Positions 1-7,613 of a stretch of DNA of 64,000 bases are shown one piece after another (the first letter of the stretch is position 1; each line of letters starts with the position of its first letter). A model generated the notes under the pieces. It worked only from the letters and a program-made list of their open reading frames with translations. It was not told where the DNA came from and searched no databases. The position numbers were made by a program, and so were the translations under genes. Origin of the DNA: Streptomyces virginiae (lineage in GTDB: Bacteria > Actinomycetota > Actinomycetes > Streptomycetales > Streptomycetaceae); the NCBI RefSeq assembly GCF_000720455.1, contig NZ_JOAK01000005.1, positions 372,001-436,000 of the forward strand. Reading direction: 5' to 3'.

Positions 1-103
1 CGTCGTCGGAGCCCGTCAGGGAGACCCGCAGCAGCTGCGGGTTCTGGACGGTGTACCGGTCCTGGGACTGCGCCTCGGCGTGGGCGAAAAGTGCGCTCTG
101 CAT
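1..103 (-). CDS. AIM24 family protein, partial (C-terminus beyond window)
   Basis: Only the first 34 residues are inside the window. They begin MQSALFAHAEAQSQDRYTVQ and continue into a stretch typical of the opening strand of an AIM24 (mitochondrial biogenesis AIM24, PF01987) beta-sandwich. The ATG is at 101-103. The gene ends 17 nt from the stop of nothing else but lies directly downstream of a second AIM24 gene on the same strand (gap 17 nt), so it is probably the last member of a three-gene AIM24 operon. In Streptomyces these proteins occur beside TerD-family genes; their biochemical role is not established. The family call rests on a short fragment plus the context. Confidence 0.7.
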   Translation of the reverse strand, partial: MQSALFAHAEAQSQDRYTVQNPQLLRVSLTGSDD

Positions 104-120
104 GATGTGTCCGCTCCCCC

Positions 121-810
121 TCAGCCCCGGGCCCGGAGCCGGTCGGTGCTGTCCTCGCTGGGCTGTACGACGACGATGCCCTGGCCTGAGAAGGCCATCT
201 GGTAGGCCTCTCCGCTGCCCCGGCCGAGCATCGACGAGGCCTTGAAGCTGCGCTTGCCCTTGACCTTCAGGTTCGGCGACCAGGCGACGAGCGCGTCGGG
301 GTCGACGTACGTCTCGTCCTCACCGCGGCCGCAGTCGACCACGATCGGGGTGCCGCGCGAGGTCAGGGCGACCCAGCCGGTGCCCGCGACCTCGACGTTG
401 AACAGGCCCTGGCCGGCGAACTTCGCCAGGCCCTTGACCCGCTCGACGCCCCACTGCAGGTGCGCGTCGAAGGCGAGCAGGTTGGTGCCGTTGACCGACA
501 GCGAGTCGTTGTTGAGGTTGATGACGACGACGTCGGCGCCGTAGTCGGCGAGGTACAGGAGGCCGTCGCCGGTGCACTTCATCAGGGGTGCGCCCTCGCC
601 CGTGACCCACTGCGAGGCCATCTGGCGGACGGCCGGCGGGTTGGGCTCGTACTGCACGAAGCCCTCGTAGGCGACCATCGAGCCGGTGCGGGCGAAGAGG
701 TCCTGGCCGCTCTGCATGGCGACCTTGAGCATGGACCGCCCGTGGTTCTCCATGCGGGCCGTCACGGGGGTCGGGGCGAAGCCCGCGAGCTGCTGGTTCA
801 TTGCGTTCAT
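121..810 (-). CDS. AIM24 family protein
   Basis: This 229-residue protein is a single AIM24 domain (PF01987), a beta-rich fold similar to the C-terminal half of the neighbouring TerD fusion. It has no signal peptide or membrane segment, so it should be cytosolic. The start is the ATG at 808-810 (MNAMNQQLAGF); a much longer reading frame continues upstream through the next gene in a shadow frame and is not credible. A second in-frame ATG lies three codons on. It is 11 nt downstream of the TerD-AIM24 gene and 17 nt upstream of a third AIM24 gene, so the three are very likely co-transcribed. AIM24 proteins are sometimes linked to tellurite/stress islands with TerD; a specific activity is unknown. 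Confidence 0.85.
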   Translation of the reverse strand: MNAMNQQLAGFAPTPVTARMENHGRSMLKVAMQSGQDLFARTGSMVAYEGFVQYEPNPPAVRQMASQWVTGEGAPLMKCTGDGLLYLADYGADVVVINLNNDSLSVNGTNLLAFDAHLQWGVERVKGLAKFAGQGLFNVEVAGTGWVALTSRGTPIVVDCGRGEDETYVDPDALVAWSPNLKVKGKRSFKASSMLGRGSGEAYQMAFSGQGIVVVQPSEDSTDRLRARG

Positions 811-821
811 GTCGGGCTCCC

Positions 822-2462
822 TCAGACCTCGTACGGCTGGACGACGATGAAGTTGCCGGGGGCGCCGCGGAACTGGAGGTTCACGGTCTCCCCGCTGTGG
901 CCGGGGTAGGCGTTGCGCCGCAGCCGGACCTGGCTGGAAAGGATCACCTGCGAGGCGGCCGACCACGCCACGATGGCGTTGCTGTCCGCGAAGGTGGTCG
1001 GGGTGACGGGCAGGACGACCGGGACGCCGTGGGTCTTGACGATCACCGTGCCGGTGCCCTGGAACTGCATGGTGAACAGGGCGCCGCCGGGGATGCCGTG
1101 GCCCTCGATCCGGCGTACCTCGTGCTGGAGGGACTCGTCGAAGGCGAGGACGTTCTCCGCGGAGACGCAGATGGCGTCGCCCTGGAGCTCGATGGCGTGC
1201 AGGTGCGCACCGTTCTCGGCGAGGAAGACCTGGCCGCGGCCGGTGCAGCGCATGAGCTGCATCTCCTGGCCGGTGGCGTTGCCGACGATGCGGCCGGCGA
1301 AGCCGGCGCCCTTGTAGCTGAAGTCGACCTTGCCCTGGTACAGGACCATGCTGCCCTGGCGGGCGAGGACGGCCTGGCCGCCCATCGACAGGTCGACGCG
1401 CATGAGCTGCTGGTTCTGCGGGGTCCAGCGGGAGCCGGTCGGGGCCTCCTTGTACGGCTGGAGGGCCGCGGCGAGGCCGGCCGCGGGGGCGGCGGCCTGC
1501 GGGGCGTAGCCCGGCTGCTGGCCGGGGACCTGCCCCGGCATCTGGCCCGGGACCTGGCCGTAGGAGGGCTGCTGCCCGTAGCCGCCGGGGGCCGGGGCGG
1601 GCGGCGGCACCTGGCCCGGGTACTGCCCGGGGACCTGGCCGTACGAGGGCTGCTGCGGCGGCTGGCCGTAGGGCGCGGGGGCCGGCGGGGCGAGGGGCGC
1701 GGCCATGGTGGGCGCGGCGTGCACCGGGGCGGGGGCCGCGGGCTGCGGGTACTGCGGCGGCTGGGGTGCGGCGGGCGCGGGGGCCGGGGCGGGCGCGCCG
1801 AAGGACGGGGCGGGGGCCGGGGCCTGCGGGGCCGGAGCCGGGGCGCCGAAGGACGGGGCCGGGGCGGCCGCCTGCGGCGGCGGGGCGAAGCCGGGGGCGC
1901 CGGCCGCCGGGGCCTGCTGCTGCGGCTGCTCCTCCTCGGCGACCTCGCCGCCGAAGTTCTTCAGGAGGGCGTCGAGCCCGCCGTCGAAGCCCTGGCCGAC
2001 GGCGGCGAAGCGCCACACGTCCTTCAGGTAGAAGTCGCCGAGCATGACGGCCCGTTCGGTGGTGAACTCCGCGCCGGTGAAGGCGTACCGGACGACCTCT
2101 TCGCCGCCTGCCACGATCCGGATGTGGCCCGGGCCGATCTGCGACATCTGTCCGGCGCCGTCGATGGTGGCGGTGAAGGACAGCTTGTGGATGGACGCCG
2201 GAACCCGGTCCAGGGTCACCCGGAAGGATTCCGTGTCACCGGCCTGCGCACCGAGCAGCTGAATGGACTCTTCCGGCGACTTCGGCTGATTGAAGAAGAC
2301 GAAGTAGCGGTCGTCCGAGAGCTGTTCATTGGCGTCGAGGCCGAAACAGCTGATGTCGAAGGTGAGCCCGGGGCCGGCGATCTGGACGCCTACGTACAGA
2401 TCGGTGCCCGCCGTGAGATCACTGACCTTGGCCTTGTGGCCGCGTTGGAATTCCCTTGCCAT
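822..2462 (-). CDS. TerD domain / AIM24 domain fusion protein
   Basis: This 546-residue protein has three parts. Residues about 1-185 are a TerD domain (calcium-binding, tellurite-resistance/stress family), recognisable from GPGLTFDISCFGLDANEQLS and the FFNQPKSPE segment. Residues about 190-325 are a low-complexity Pro/Ala/Gln linker with repeated SFGAPAPAP and QPSYGQVPGQ units. Residues about 330-546 are an AIM24 domain. I start at the ATG at 2462 (MAREFQRGH) because TerD homology begins there and a GGGGGAC ribosome site lies about 10 nt upstream; the frame is open to 2528 but without homology. It heads the AIM24 operon. TerD proteins bind Ca2+ through acidic loops; linkage to an AIM24 domain in one chain suggests both work on the same partner or membrane, but that is inference. 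Confidence 0.88.
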   Translation of the reverse strand: MAREFQRGHKAKVSDLTAGTDLYVGVQIAGPGLTFDISCFGLDANEQLSDDRYFVFFNQPKSPEESIQLLGAQAGDTESFRVTLDRVPASIHKLSFTATIDGAGQMSQIGPGHIRIVAGGEEVVRYAFTGAEFTTERAVMLGDFYLKDVWRFAAVGQGFDGGLDALLKNFGGEVAEEEQPQQQAPAAGAPGFAPPPQAAAPAPSFGAPAPAPQAPAPAPSFGAPAPAPAPAAPQPPQYPQPAAPAPVHAAPTMAAPLAPPAPAPYGQPPQQPSYGQVPGQYPGQVPPPAPAPGGYGQQPSYGQVPGQMPGQVPGQQPGYAPQAAAPAAGLAAALQPYKEAPTGSRWTPQNQQLMRVDLSMGGQAVLARQGSMVLYQGKVDFSYKGAGFAGRIVGNATGQEMQLMRCTGRGQVFLAENGAHLHAIELQGDAICVSAENVLAFDESLQHEVRRIEGHGIPGGALFTMQFQGTGTVIVKTHGVPVVLPVTPTTFADSNAIVAWSAASQVILSSQVRLRRNAYPGHSGETVNLQFRGAPGNFIVVQPYEV

Positions 2463-2626
2463 ACGTAACGACGTCCCCCATCCCGACTGAGCATTCGTGC
2501 CGCTCAGGCTAACGGCAACTGCCGACATCCGGCCAAGCCGGTACCAAGCCGGTACACATCACGCTGTGTGACACGGCGGGGTGGCGGTTCGGGCGTCCGG
2601 CCGGCCGGTCGCTCCGGGCGGCGGGG

Positions 2627-3166
2627 TCATTCCTCGCGGGCGGCGGGCACCTTGGGCAGGCGCTCCGCCGCCACCACGCCCTCCAGATAACCGCGGGCCC
2701 GTTCGGTGCGCGGGTACGCCTCCAGCAGCTCCCAGAAGCGGGGTCCGTGGCCGGGTACGAGGAGGTGGGCCAGCTCGTGCAGGAGCACGTAGTCGACGAC
2801 GTACTCCGGCATGCCTTGGAGGCGGTGCGAGAGCCGGATGCTGCCTTCGGCCGGGGTGCAGGAGCCCCAGCGGGTGTTCTGGTTGGTGACCCACCGGACC
2901 GAGCGGGGGCGGGCGCAGCCGTCGAAGTACTGCTCGGACAAACGCTCGGCGCGTTCGGTGAGTTCCGCGTCCCCGAGGGTGCGTTTGCTCTCCTGGGCGG
3001 CCAGCTTCTCGAGCATGACGCCCACCCAGCGCTGTTCCTCGGCCTCGGACATCCGGGCAGGGATGAGGACGACCGTACGGTCACCCTCGCGATAGGCGGA
3101 TACGGTCCTGCGGCGGCGCGCGCTCCGGCGGACTTCGACGGCGCGCTGCGGTGGGTCGGCGGACAC
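2627..3166 (-). CDS. YgjP/DUF45-type zinc metallopeptidase
   Basis: A 179-residue protein of the YgjP-like metallopeptidase family (DUF45, gluzincin-like). The zinc site HELAH sits near residue 134 in LLHELAHLLVPGHGPRFW, with a third ligand expected from the downstream His. An upstream NQNTRWGSC segment is the conserved family strand motif. The N-terminal 25 residues are very basic. There is no signal peptide, so it is cytosolic. It is divergent from the ThiF-like gene across a 223-nt gap. A GGAAT-N19-GTT element on its strand (3220-3247) could be a weak SigR-type promoter, although the usual spacer is 18. The substrate is unknown; similar proteins are annotated as M48 family peptidases. Confidence 0.85.
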   Translation of the reverse strand: MSADPPQRAVEVRRSARRRRTVSAYREGDRTVVLIPARMSEAEEQRWVGVMLEKLAAQESKRTLGDAELTERAERLSEQYFDGCARPRSVRWVTNQNTRWGSCTPAEGSIRLSHRLQGMPEYVVDYVLLHELAHLLVPGHGPRFWELLEAYPRTERARGYLEGVVAAERLPKVPAAREE

Positions 3167-3389
3167 GCCACGACGTTACCCGGTGTCGGTGGCGGAAGTC
3201 CCGCGCGTCCGGGGTTCGAACACGGACGGTTCGGCGCCGGATTCCGACGCGGCATTGCTCTTCATCTCATATGCCGAATACCTCGTGCCTGTGGACAAAT
3301 TCCTGCGCGCATTCCGGCGGAGGGGCACTGTTGCCGGAGAGCGGGAAATGCGGCGGTGCGAGGCCGCACGGACGGGGAGGGGGTCGGAC

Positions 3390-4544
3390 ATGTTTCCGAG
3401 GGTGAAGCCGGCGCTGGCGCGGGCCTGGCGGGATCTGCAGACGGTGCAGTTCGGGGTGACACCGGCGCACGCGGTGGTGCTGGGGCCCGTGGACACGGCG
3501 ACGGGCGCGCTCATCGACCGGATCGACGGGACGCGGGGGATGGAGCTGTTGCGGGCCGAGGCCGCACGGATGGGGCTGCCGGACGGCCTGGCCGACGCCC
3601 TGGTCCGACGGCTGGCGGGGGCCGGCCTGCTCGACGACGCCTCGGCGGGCGGCCCGCGGGCGCAGGCGCTGCGCAGGCATCCGGAGACCCTGGAGCGGCT
3701 GGGCCCGGACCTGGGTTCGCTCTCTCTGGTCCACCGGGAGCCCGGCGGGGACCTGCGGGGGATCGCCGCGCGCCGGGCGATACGGGTCCGGGTGCGCGGG
3801 AGCGGCCGGGTGGGCGCAGTGATCGCGTCGGTCCTGTCGGGAGCGGGCGTGGGGCGGGTCGAGGTGCTCGACGGGGGCCGGGTGGAGCCGGCGGATGTGG
3901 CGCCGGGCGGACTGGGGGCCGCGAGCGTGGGCCGGATGCGGGCCGAGGCCGCGGCGGGCACGGTCCGCTCGGCGGCCCCGGGGCCGGGCCCCCGGGCCGG
4001 GGAGGAGGAGGGTCCGGAGCCGGGGCTGGCCCTCGTGGTGGTCGCGCCCCGGGACGGGCTGCACGCGTGGGCCCCCGACCCGGACACCGCGGCCGACTGG
4101 GTCGCCTCGGGCATTCCGCACCTGTACGCGGGGGTGTTGGAGGGCACGGGTCTGGTGGGGCCGCTGGTGCTGCCGGGCATGACGGCGTGTGCCGGGTGCA
4201 TGGAGCGCGACCGCGTGGACCGGGACGCGGCCTGGCCGAGGATGCTCGTGCAGTGGCGCTCGTCCCACCGCCGCCGCGGGAGCGCCTCCTGCGACCTGGG
4301 TCTGTCCACGGCGGTGGCCGGGCTGGCCGCGGCCCACGCGCTGGCCTTCCTGGACGGCGGGCTGCCCGCCTCCACGGGGTCCCGCTGGGAAGCGGCCCTG
4401 CCCACCCTCCACTGGGAGTCCGCTCCGGTCCGCCCCCACCCCGACTGCCCCTGCGGGGCTGCCTCGGAGTCCGCGGAGCGGCTCCAGCCGGCGGGACGGG
4501 GCCCGGGGAGAGGATCGGGAGCGAGCCCGCCGGGAGGGCCGTGA
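3390..4544 (+). CDS. ThiF/E1-like protein (TOMM leader-binding-type)
   Basis: This 384-residue protein has an N-terminal region like the leader-peptide-binding part of azole-forming (TOMM) cyclodehydratase partners, then a Rossmann nucleotide-binding fold (RVRGSGRVGAVIASVLSGAG, about residues 134-153) as in ThiF/E1 enzymes. Cysteines CAGC near residue 270 and CPC near the C-terminus could bind zinc. I chose the ATG at 3390 (MFPRVKPALARAW); the open frame extends to 3183 but that extension has a different composition. No YcaO gene or precursor peptide is nearby, and I do not see the usual adenylation Arg/Lys pattern, so a classical activating role is doubtful. It precedes the ABC1 kinase by 72 nt on the same strand. 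In mycobacteria a similar gene sits beside the same kinase. Confidence 0.72.
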   Translation: MFPRVKPALARAWRDLQTVQFGVTPAHAVVLGPVDTATGALIDRIDGTRGMELLRAEAARMGLPDGLADALVRRLAGAGLLDDASAGGPRAQALRRHPETLERLGPDLGSLSLVHREPGGDLRGIAARRAIRVRVRGSGRVGAVIASVLSGAGVGRVEVLDGGRVEPADVAPGGLGAASVGRMRAEAAAGTVRSAAPGPGPRAGEEEGPEPGLALVVVAPRDGLHAWAPDPDTAADWVASGIPHLYAGVLEGTGLVGPLVLPGMTACAGCMERDRVDRDAAWPRMLVQWRSSHRRRGSASCDLGLSTAVAGLAAAHALAFLDGGLPASTGSRWEAALPTLHWESAPVRPHPDCPCGAASESAERLQPAGRGPGRGSGASPPGGP

Positions 4545-4616
4545 CAGGATGCTTCGGGACCGAGGGTTCTGCCGAACGCCGCTTGCGGCGCAGCTGTCTG
4601 GGATTTGGAGGGGCGC

Positions 4617-5945
4617 ATGTCTGATCTTCCCCGGAAGGCGGTCACCCGTACCGTCAAGCTGGCCGCGCTGCCGCTCGGCATCGCGGGTCGGGTCACCTGG
4701 GGTCTGGGCAAGCGGATCGGGGGCAAGTCGGCGGAGATCGTGGCGCGCGAGCTCCAGCAGCGCACCGCCGAGCAGTTGTTCCGGACCCTCGGGGAACTGA
4801 AGGGCGGTGCCATGAAGTTCGGGCAGGCCCTGTCGGTCTTCGAGTCGGCGCTGCCCGAGGAGGTCGCGGGCCCCTACCGGGCGGCGCTGACCAAGCTCCA
4901 GGAGGCGGCTCCGCCGCTGCCCACGGCGACGGTGCATCAGGTGCTGGCGGACCGTCTCGGCGCGGACTGGCGGGACCTGTTCGAGGAGTTCGAGGACAAG
5001 CCGGCCGCGGCGGCCTCGATCGGGCAGGTGCACCGGGCGGTGTGGCACGACGGCCGGCAGGTGGCGGTCAAGGTCCAGTACCCGGGGGCAGGTGAGGCGC
5101 TGCTGTCGGACCTGAAGCAGCTCGGCCGGTTCGCGGGGCTGCTGGGTCCGCTGGTCCCCGGGATGGAGATCAAGCCGCTGATCAAGGAGTTGCGCGACCG
5201 GGTGTCGGAGGAGCTCGACTACGAGCTGGAGGCCGAGGCCCAGCGGACCCACGCGGACGCCTTCGTGGACGACCCGGACGTGATCGTCCCGGACGTGGTG
5301 CACCAGGGCGACCAGGTGCTCGTGACCGAGTGGCTGGACGGGACCCCGCTGTCGGAGGTGATCGCCGACGGCACCGAGGAGGAGCGCGACCGCGCCGGGC
5401 AGTTGCTGGCCCGGTTCCTCTTCTCCGGTCCCGCCCGCACCGGTCTGCTGCACGCCGACCCGCACCCGGGGAACTTCCGGCTGATACCGGGCGCGGACGG
5501 CCGGATGCGGCTGGGCGTGCTGGACTTCGGCACGGTCGACCGGCTGCCCGGCGGCTGGCCCAAGCCCATCGGCAGGTCCCTGCGGATGACGCTGGACGGC
5601 GATGCCGAGGGGGTCTACGGCCACCTGTGCGCCGAGGGGTTCGTGAAGGAGTCCGTCGAGCTGGACCCGGACGCCGTGCTGGACTACCTGAAGCCGATCA
5701 TCGAGCCCGCGGAGGCGGAGGAGTTCACCTTCACCCGGCCGTGGCTGCGCGGTCAGGCGGCGCGGATCGCCGATCCCCGCTCCCCCGCGCACCAGTTGGG
5801 CCGGCAGATCAACCTGCCGCCTTCGTACCTGCTGATCCACCGGGTGACGCTGAGCACCATCGGGGTGCTGTGCCAGCTGGGCGCGACGGTGCGGCTGCGC
5901 GAGGAACTGGACACCTGGCTGCCCGGGTTCGCCTCGGCCGAGTGA
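4617..5945 (+). CDS. ABC1/UbiB-family atypical kinase
   Basis: A 442-residue ABC1 (UbiB/ADCK) family protein-kinase-like ATPase. The family signatures are present: KxGQ in KFGQALSVFESALPEE (about residue 65), the Ala-rich loop AAASIGQVHRA that replaces the kinase P-loop, the VAVKVQYPG lysine strand, HADPHPGNF in the catalytic loop, and LDFGTV as the metal-binding DFG. The ATG at 4617 has a GGAGGGG ribosome site 4 nt upstream. In other bacteria UbiB supports ubiquinone synthesis; actinobacteria use menaquinone, so the substrate here is unknown, possibly lipid or quinone related. It lies downstream of the ThiF-like gene and ends at a hairpin terminator shared with the convergent zinc-ribbon gene. 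Confidence 0.9.
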   Translation: MSDLPRKAVTRTVKLAALPLGIAGRVTWGLGKRIGGKSAEIVARELQQRTAEQLFRTLGELKGGAMKFGQALSVFESALPEEVAGPYRAALTKLQEAAPPLPTATVHQVLADRLGADWRDLFEEFEDKPAAAASIGQVHRAVWHDGRQVAVKVQYPGAGEALLSDLKQLGRFAGLLGPLVPGMEIKPLIKELRDRVSEELDYELEAEAQRTHADAFVDDPDVIVPDVVHQGDQVLVTEWLDGTPLSEVIADGTEEERDRAGQLLARFLFSGPARTGLLHADPHPGNFRLIPGADGRMRLGVLDFGTVDRLPGGWPKPIGRSLRMTLDGDAEGVYGHLCAEGFVKESVELDPDAVLDYLKPIIEPAEAEEFTFTRPWLRGQAARIADPRSPAHQLGRQINLPPSYLLIHRVTLSTIGVLCQLGATVRLREELDTWLPGFASAE

Positions 5946-5947
5946 CG

Positions 5948-5974
5948 TCCCAGGGGGTGTTCCGCCCCCTGGGA
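5948..5974. terminator. Bidirectional terminator hairpin
   Basis: A perfect 10-bp inverted repeat (TCCCAGGGGG and CCCCCTGGGA) with a 7-nt loop lies in the 31-nt gap between two convergent genes, the ABC1 kinase and the zinc-ribbon protein. There is no U-run, as is common in G+C-rich actinobacteria. Confidence 0.75.
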
Positions 5975-5976
5975 GA

Positions 5977-6183
5977 TCACCACCAGGAGGAGTCGAGCCT
6001 GCCTTCGATCGCCCGGAGGTTGGCGCGGGCGCATTCGACGCAGAAGTACTCTCTGGTCCCGTTCTCCACCGAACAGGTCCAGGTGGGCGGGGCTCCGCCG
6101 GGGGACTGTGTGCCGCAGCGCGCGCAGACGACGGGCTGGGCCTCGGATCCCGACGGGTCGGGCTGGGGAGTCGGCTGGTCCAC
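5977..6183 (-). CDS. Small zinc-ribbon protein
   Basis: A 68-residue protein with one probable zinc ribbon: CARCG near residue 20 and CVEC near residue 47, with an intervening Cys at WTC. I start at the GTG at 6183, giving VDQPTPQPDPSG; a GGAGG site lies about 11 nt upstream, while the longer ATG start at 6225 adds a basic stretch with no support. It is convergent to the ABC1 kinase and lies downstream of the wblC operon terminator. No function can be assigned beyond metal binding. The Trp-Trp C-terminus is noteworthy. Confidence 0.7.
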   Translation of the reverse strand: MDQPTPQPDPSGSEAQPVVCARCGTQSPGGAPPTWTCSVENGTREYFCVECARANLRAIEGRLDSSWW

Positions 6184-6229
6184 CTGCCGACGATACCTCC
6201 GGCAGGGGTGGCGGGGCCTGCGCAACGCA

Positions 6230-6265
6230 CCGGGGGGACCGGTCCGTTCGGACCGGTCCCCCCGG
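6230..6265 (-). terminator. Strong terminator of the wblC operon
   Basis: A perfect inverted repeat of 17 nt per arm (CCGGGGGGACCGGTCCG and its complement) separated by only TT, so an open loop of about six is expected. It lies 18 nt past the stop of the 109-residue gene behind wblC and before the zinc-ribbon gene. Confidence 0.8.
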
Positions 6266-6282
6266 ATTGCTGCTGTCAGTTC

Positions 6283-6612
6283 TCAGTGCATGACGGCCAT
6301 GGCCAGCGCACGCCGGGCGCGCAGGGAGACGCGCTCGGCTCGCCGCTGCATGCGGCGGGCGGCGACCAGGCGCACGGCGTGACGCTCGGCGTCCACCTCA
6401 CGCATGCGCTCGTCCATATGGGCACGAGCCAGGGCTTCTGGGATGAGTTGCATTTCGCGGGTCCTGTTCTGACGCGAGGTGATCGCGCCGGTGGTGATGA
6501 AGTCTGCGTGGGCGGCGCCGTGGGGCTGCTCGCTCGTGGTGTGGGCGGTCATGAGGGCCTGCTTCAGGGGGTCGTGCGTCAGGGGGCGGTCGATGGTTCC
6601 GAGGGCGGTCAT
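6283..6612 (-). CDS. Hypothetical protein coupled to wblC
   Basis: A 109-residue protein of unknown function. Its ATG (6610-6612) overlaps the wblC stop (6609-6611) as ATGA, so it is probably translated by coupling. The C-terminal half (about residues 55-105) is strongly basic and predicted helical, with many Arg and Ala residues (RRMQRRAERVSLRARRALAM), which could bind nucleic acid or ribosomes, though that is speculation. The N-terminal half is low-complexity with Thr and His. No cysteines or known domain are visible. Because it is the only gene cotranscribed with wblC it is a candidate member of the antibiotic response. Confidence 0.7.
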   Translation of the reverse strand: MTALGTIDRPLTHDPLKQALMTAHTTSEQPHGAAHADFITTGAITSRQNRTREMQLIPEALARAHMDERMREVDAERHAVRLVAARRMQRRAERVSLRARRALAMAVMH

Positions 6613-6980
6613 GCCGAGACGACCGGGTTCTTGCGCGGACGGCCACGGGGACGCTTGCGGGCCACGACGACACCCTGGACGAAGAGCTCGCCACCCCAGA
6701 CGCCCCAGGGCTCGCGGCGCTCGACCGCTCCGGCGAGGCAGGCCTCGACCAGCGGGCAGGTGCGGCAGAGGGACTTGGCGTACTCGACGTCGGCCGGGGA
6801 CTCGGCGAAGAAGACCTCGGGGTCGAAGGTGCGGCAGGGAACCGGGACGCCGAGGTTCTCGATGGCGTCGTCGAGCGCGGTCAGCGCGGTGAGCGGGGTC
6901 AAGGTGTGGTCCTCCGGGACTGCGGGCGGGGAGATCGTTTGGGTCTGAGGTACGGACGGGGCGTGCGCTTCGAGTTGCAC
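6609..6980 (-). CDS. wblC: WhiB-family regulator WblC (WhiB7)
   Basis: A 123-residue WhiB-like [4Fe-4S] transcription factor of the WhiB7 subfamily. The cluster cysteines are at VPC near residue 49 and LCRTCPLVEACLAG (about 71-79), followed by the GVWGG turn. The C-terminus carries an AT-hook (RGRPRK), the mark of WhiB7/WblC, which contacts A/T-rich DNA just upstream of the -35. The known role is to bind the primary sigma factor and activate intrinsic resistance genes for ribosome-targeting antibiotics, including its own gene. The start is the GTG at 6978-6980 with GAGGA upstream. It lies behind a leader of about 630 nt with an upstream ORF and attenuator, and overlaps the next gene by ATGA. 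uvrD2 is immediately upstream, as in mycobacteria. Confidence 0.95.
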   Translation of the reverse strand: MQLEAHAPSVPQTQTISPPAVPEDHTLTPLTALTALDDAIENLGVPVPCRTFDPEVFFAESPADVEYAKSLCRTCPLVEACLAGAVERREPWGVWGGELFVQGVVVARKRPRGRPRKNPVVSA

Positions 6981-7092
6981 GGTGGTTTCTTCCTCGTCTT
7001 GTTCGGCTAGTCGTTCCGGCCGGTCGGCCGGGTTCGGCTGGTACCTGGTTCTGCCAGTCCCGAGGCCCCTTCTCTGTCGTGGCCCCCGGTCG

Positions 7093-7139
7093 GGGACAAA
7101 CAGAAGGGCCGCGGATCCCGGGTGGGGTTCCGCGGCCCT
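7093..7139 (-). terminator. Attenuator hairpin in the wblC leader
   Basis: On the minus strand an 11-bp perfect stem (AGGGCCGCGGA with its complement, 13-nt loop) is followed by TTCTGTTTGT, an intrinsic-terminator shape. It lies 25 nt after the upstream ORF stop and 113 nt before the wblC GTG, where a conditional terminator would act. A second small hairpin (7151-7168, CCTGATC/GATCAGG) covers the upstream ORF stop codon. The arrangement fits the ribosome-dependent attenuation known for whiB7/wblC genes. Confidence 0.7.
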
Positions 7140-7163
7140 GAAGGCGCCGGCCTGATCATGCGA

Positions 7164-7496
7164 TCAGGCTGGATCACTCCAGGGTTCGAGCCCACGGAAG
7201 GCCCACATCAGGTGGTGCTGCTGCTTCGTCTGCTTCGTCTGCTTCGTCAGGGAGCCGGCACCGGCCGCGGCGGCAAATCCATAGGCGCCGTGCGCCTGTG
7301 CTTCTGCTGCCAGTACTGCCACCGGTGCCTGGGTCGGTCGCTCATTGCGCTCGCTGACCGCAAGGGTCGCGAGCAGGGCGGGGCGGTCGGCGGAAATCGC
7401 GGACGCACCGGTACCCAGAGCAGAGACGGAACCGAGCAGGCAGGAGGCATCAACCGAGCGATCGGTCATCTTGGTGAAGGTCATGAAGCTGGTCAC
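7164..7496 (-). CDS. Upstream ORF (leader peptide) of wblC
   Basis: A 110-codon ORF inside the wblC leader. It starts at a GTG (7494-7496) with an excellent AGGAGG site 8 nt upstream, better than that of wblC itself. The product has no domain; its end contains a threefold Lys-Gln-Thr repeat and finishes FRGLEPWSDPA. The stop codon is inside a small hairpin and 25 nt before the attenuator. By analogy with whiB7 genes in other actinobacteria, ribosome stalling or slowing in this ORF during antibiotic exposure would prevent terminator formation. That the ORF is translated is strongly suggested by the ribosome site; that it works by stalling is inferred. The coding bias is moderate, as expected for a cis-acting peptide. 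Confidence 0.7.
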   Translation of the reverse strand: MTSFMTFTKMTDRSVDASCLLGSVSALGTGASAISADRPALLATLAVSERNERPTQAPVAVLAAEAQAHGAYGFAAAAGAGSLTKQTKQTKQQHHLMWAFRGLEPWSDPA

Positions 7497-7613
7497 TGGT
7501 CTCGCCTCCTCTCGGCGTCTCGGGGACCCGGCCCGAGGGCCTGTCCCATGCGTATTCGGATAAGTACAGCACGGATCCAGGGCTTCGGAGAAGCCACCGT
7601 TTCCGTTGCTAAG

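Noticed and set aside
1450..1960. Dense short repeats resembling a repeat array
   Set aside because: They encode the Pro/Ala/Gln linker of the TerD-AIM24 protein; units are irregular and there are no spacers, so it is not CRISPR.
121..2016. Long 631-codon minus-strand frame overlapping two genes
   Set aside because: Its upstream part is an out-of-frame Arg/Pro/Gly-rich shadow of the TerD-AIM24 gene; only the part from 810 is real.
7186..7206. GGTTCGAGCCC, similar to a tRNA T-arm
   Set aside because: No 5-bp stem, acceptor or anticodon arm around it; it is inside the wblC upstream ORF.
7221..7250. Tandem repeat of CTGCTTCGT as a possible regulatory array
   Set aside because: It encodes the Lys-Gln-Thr repeat of the upstream ORF; no independent function is supported.
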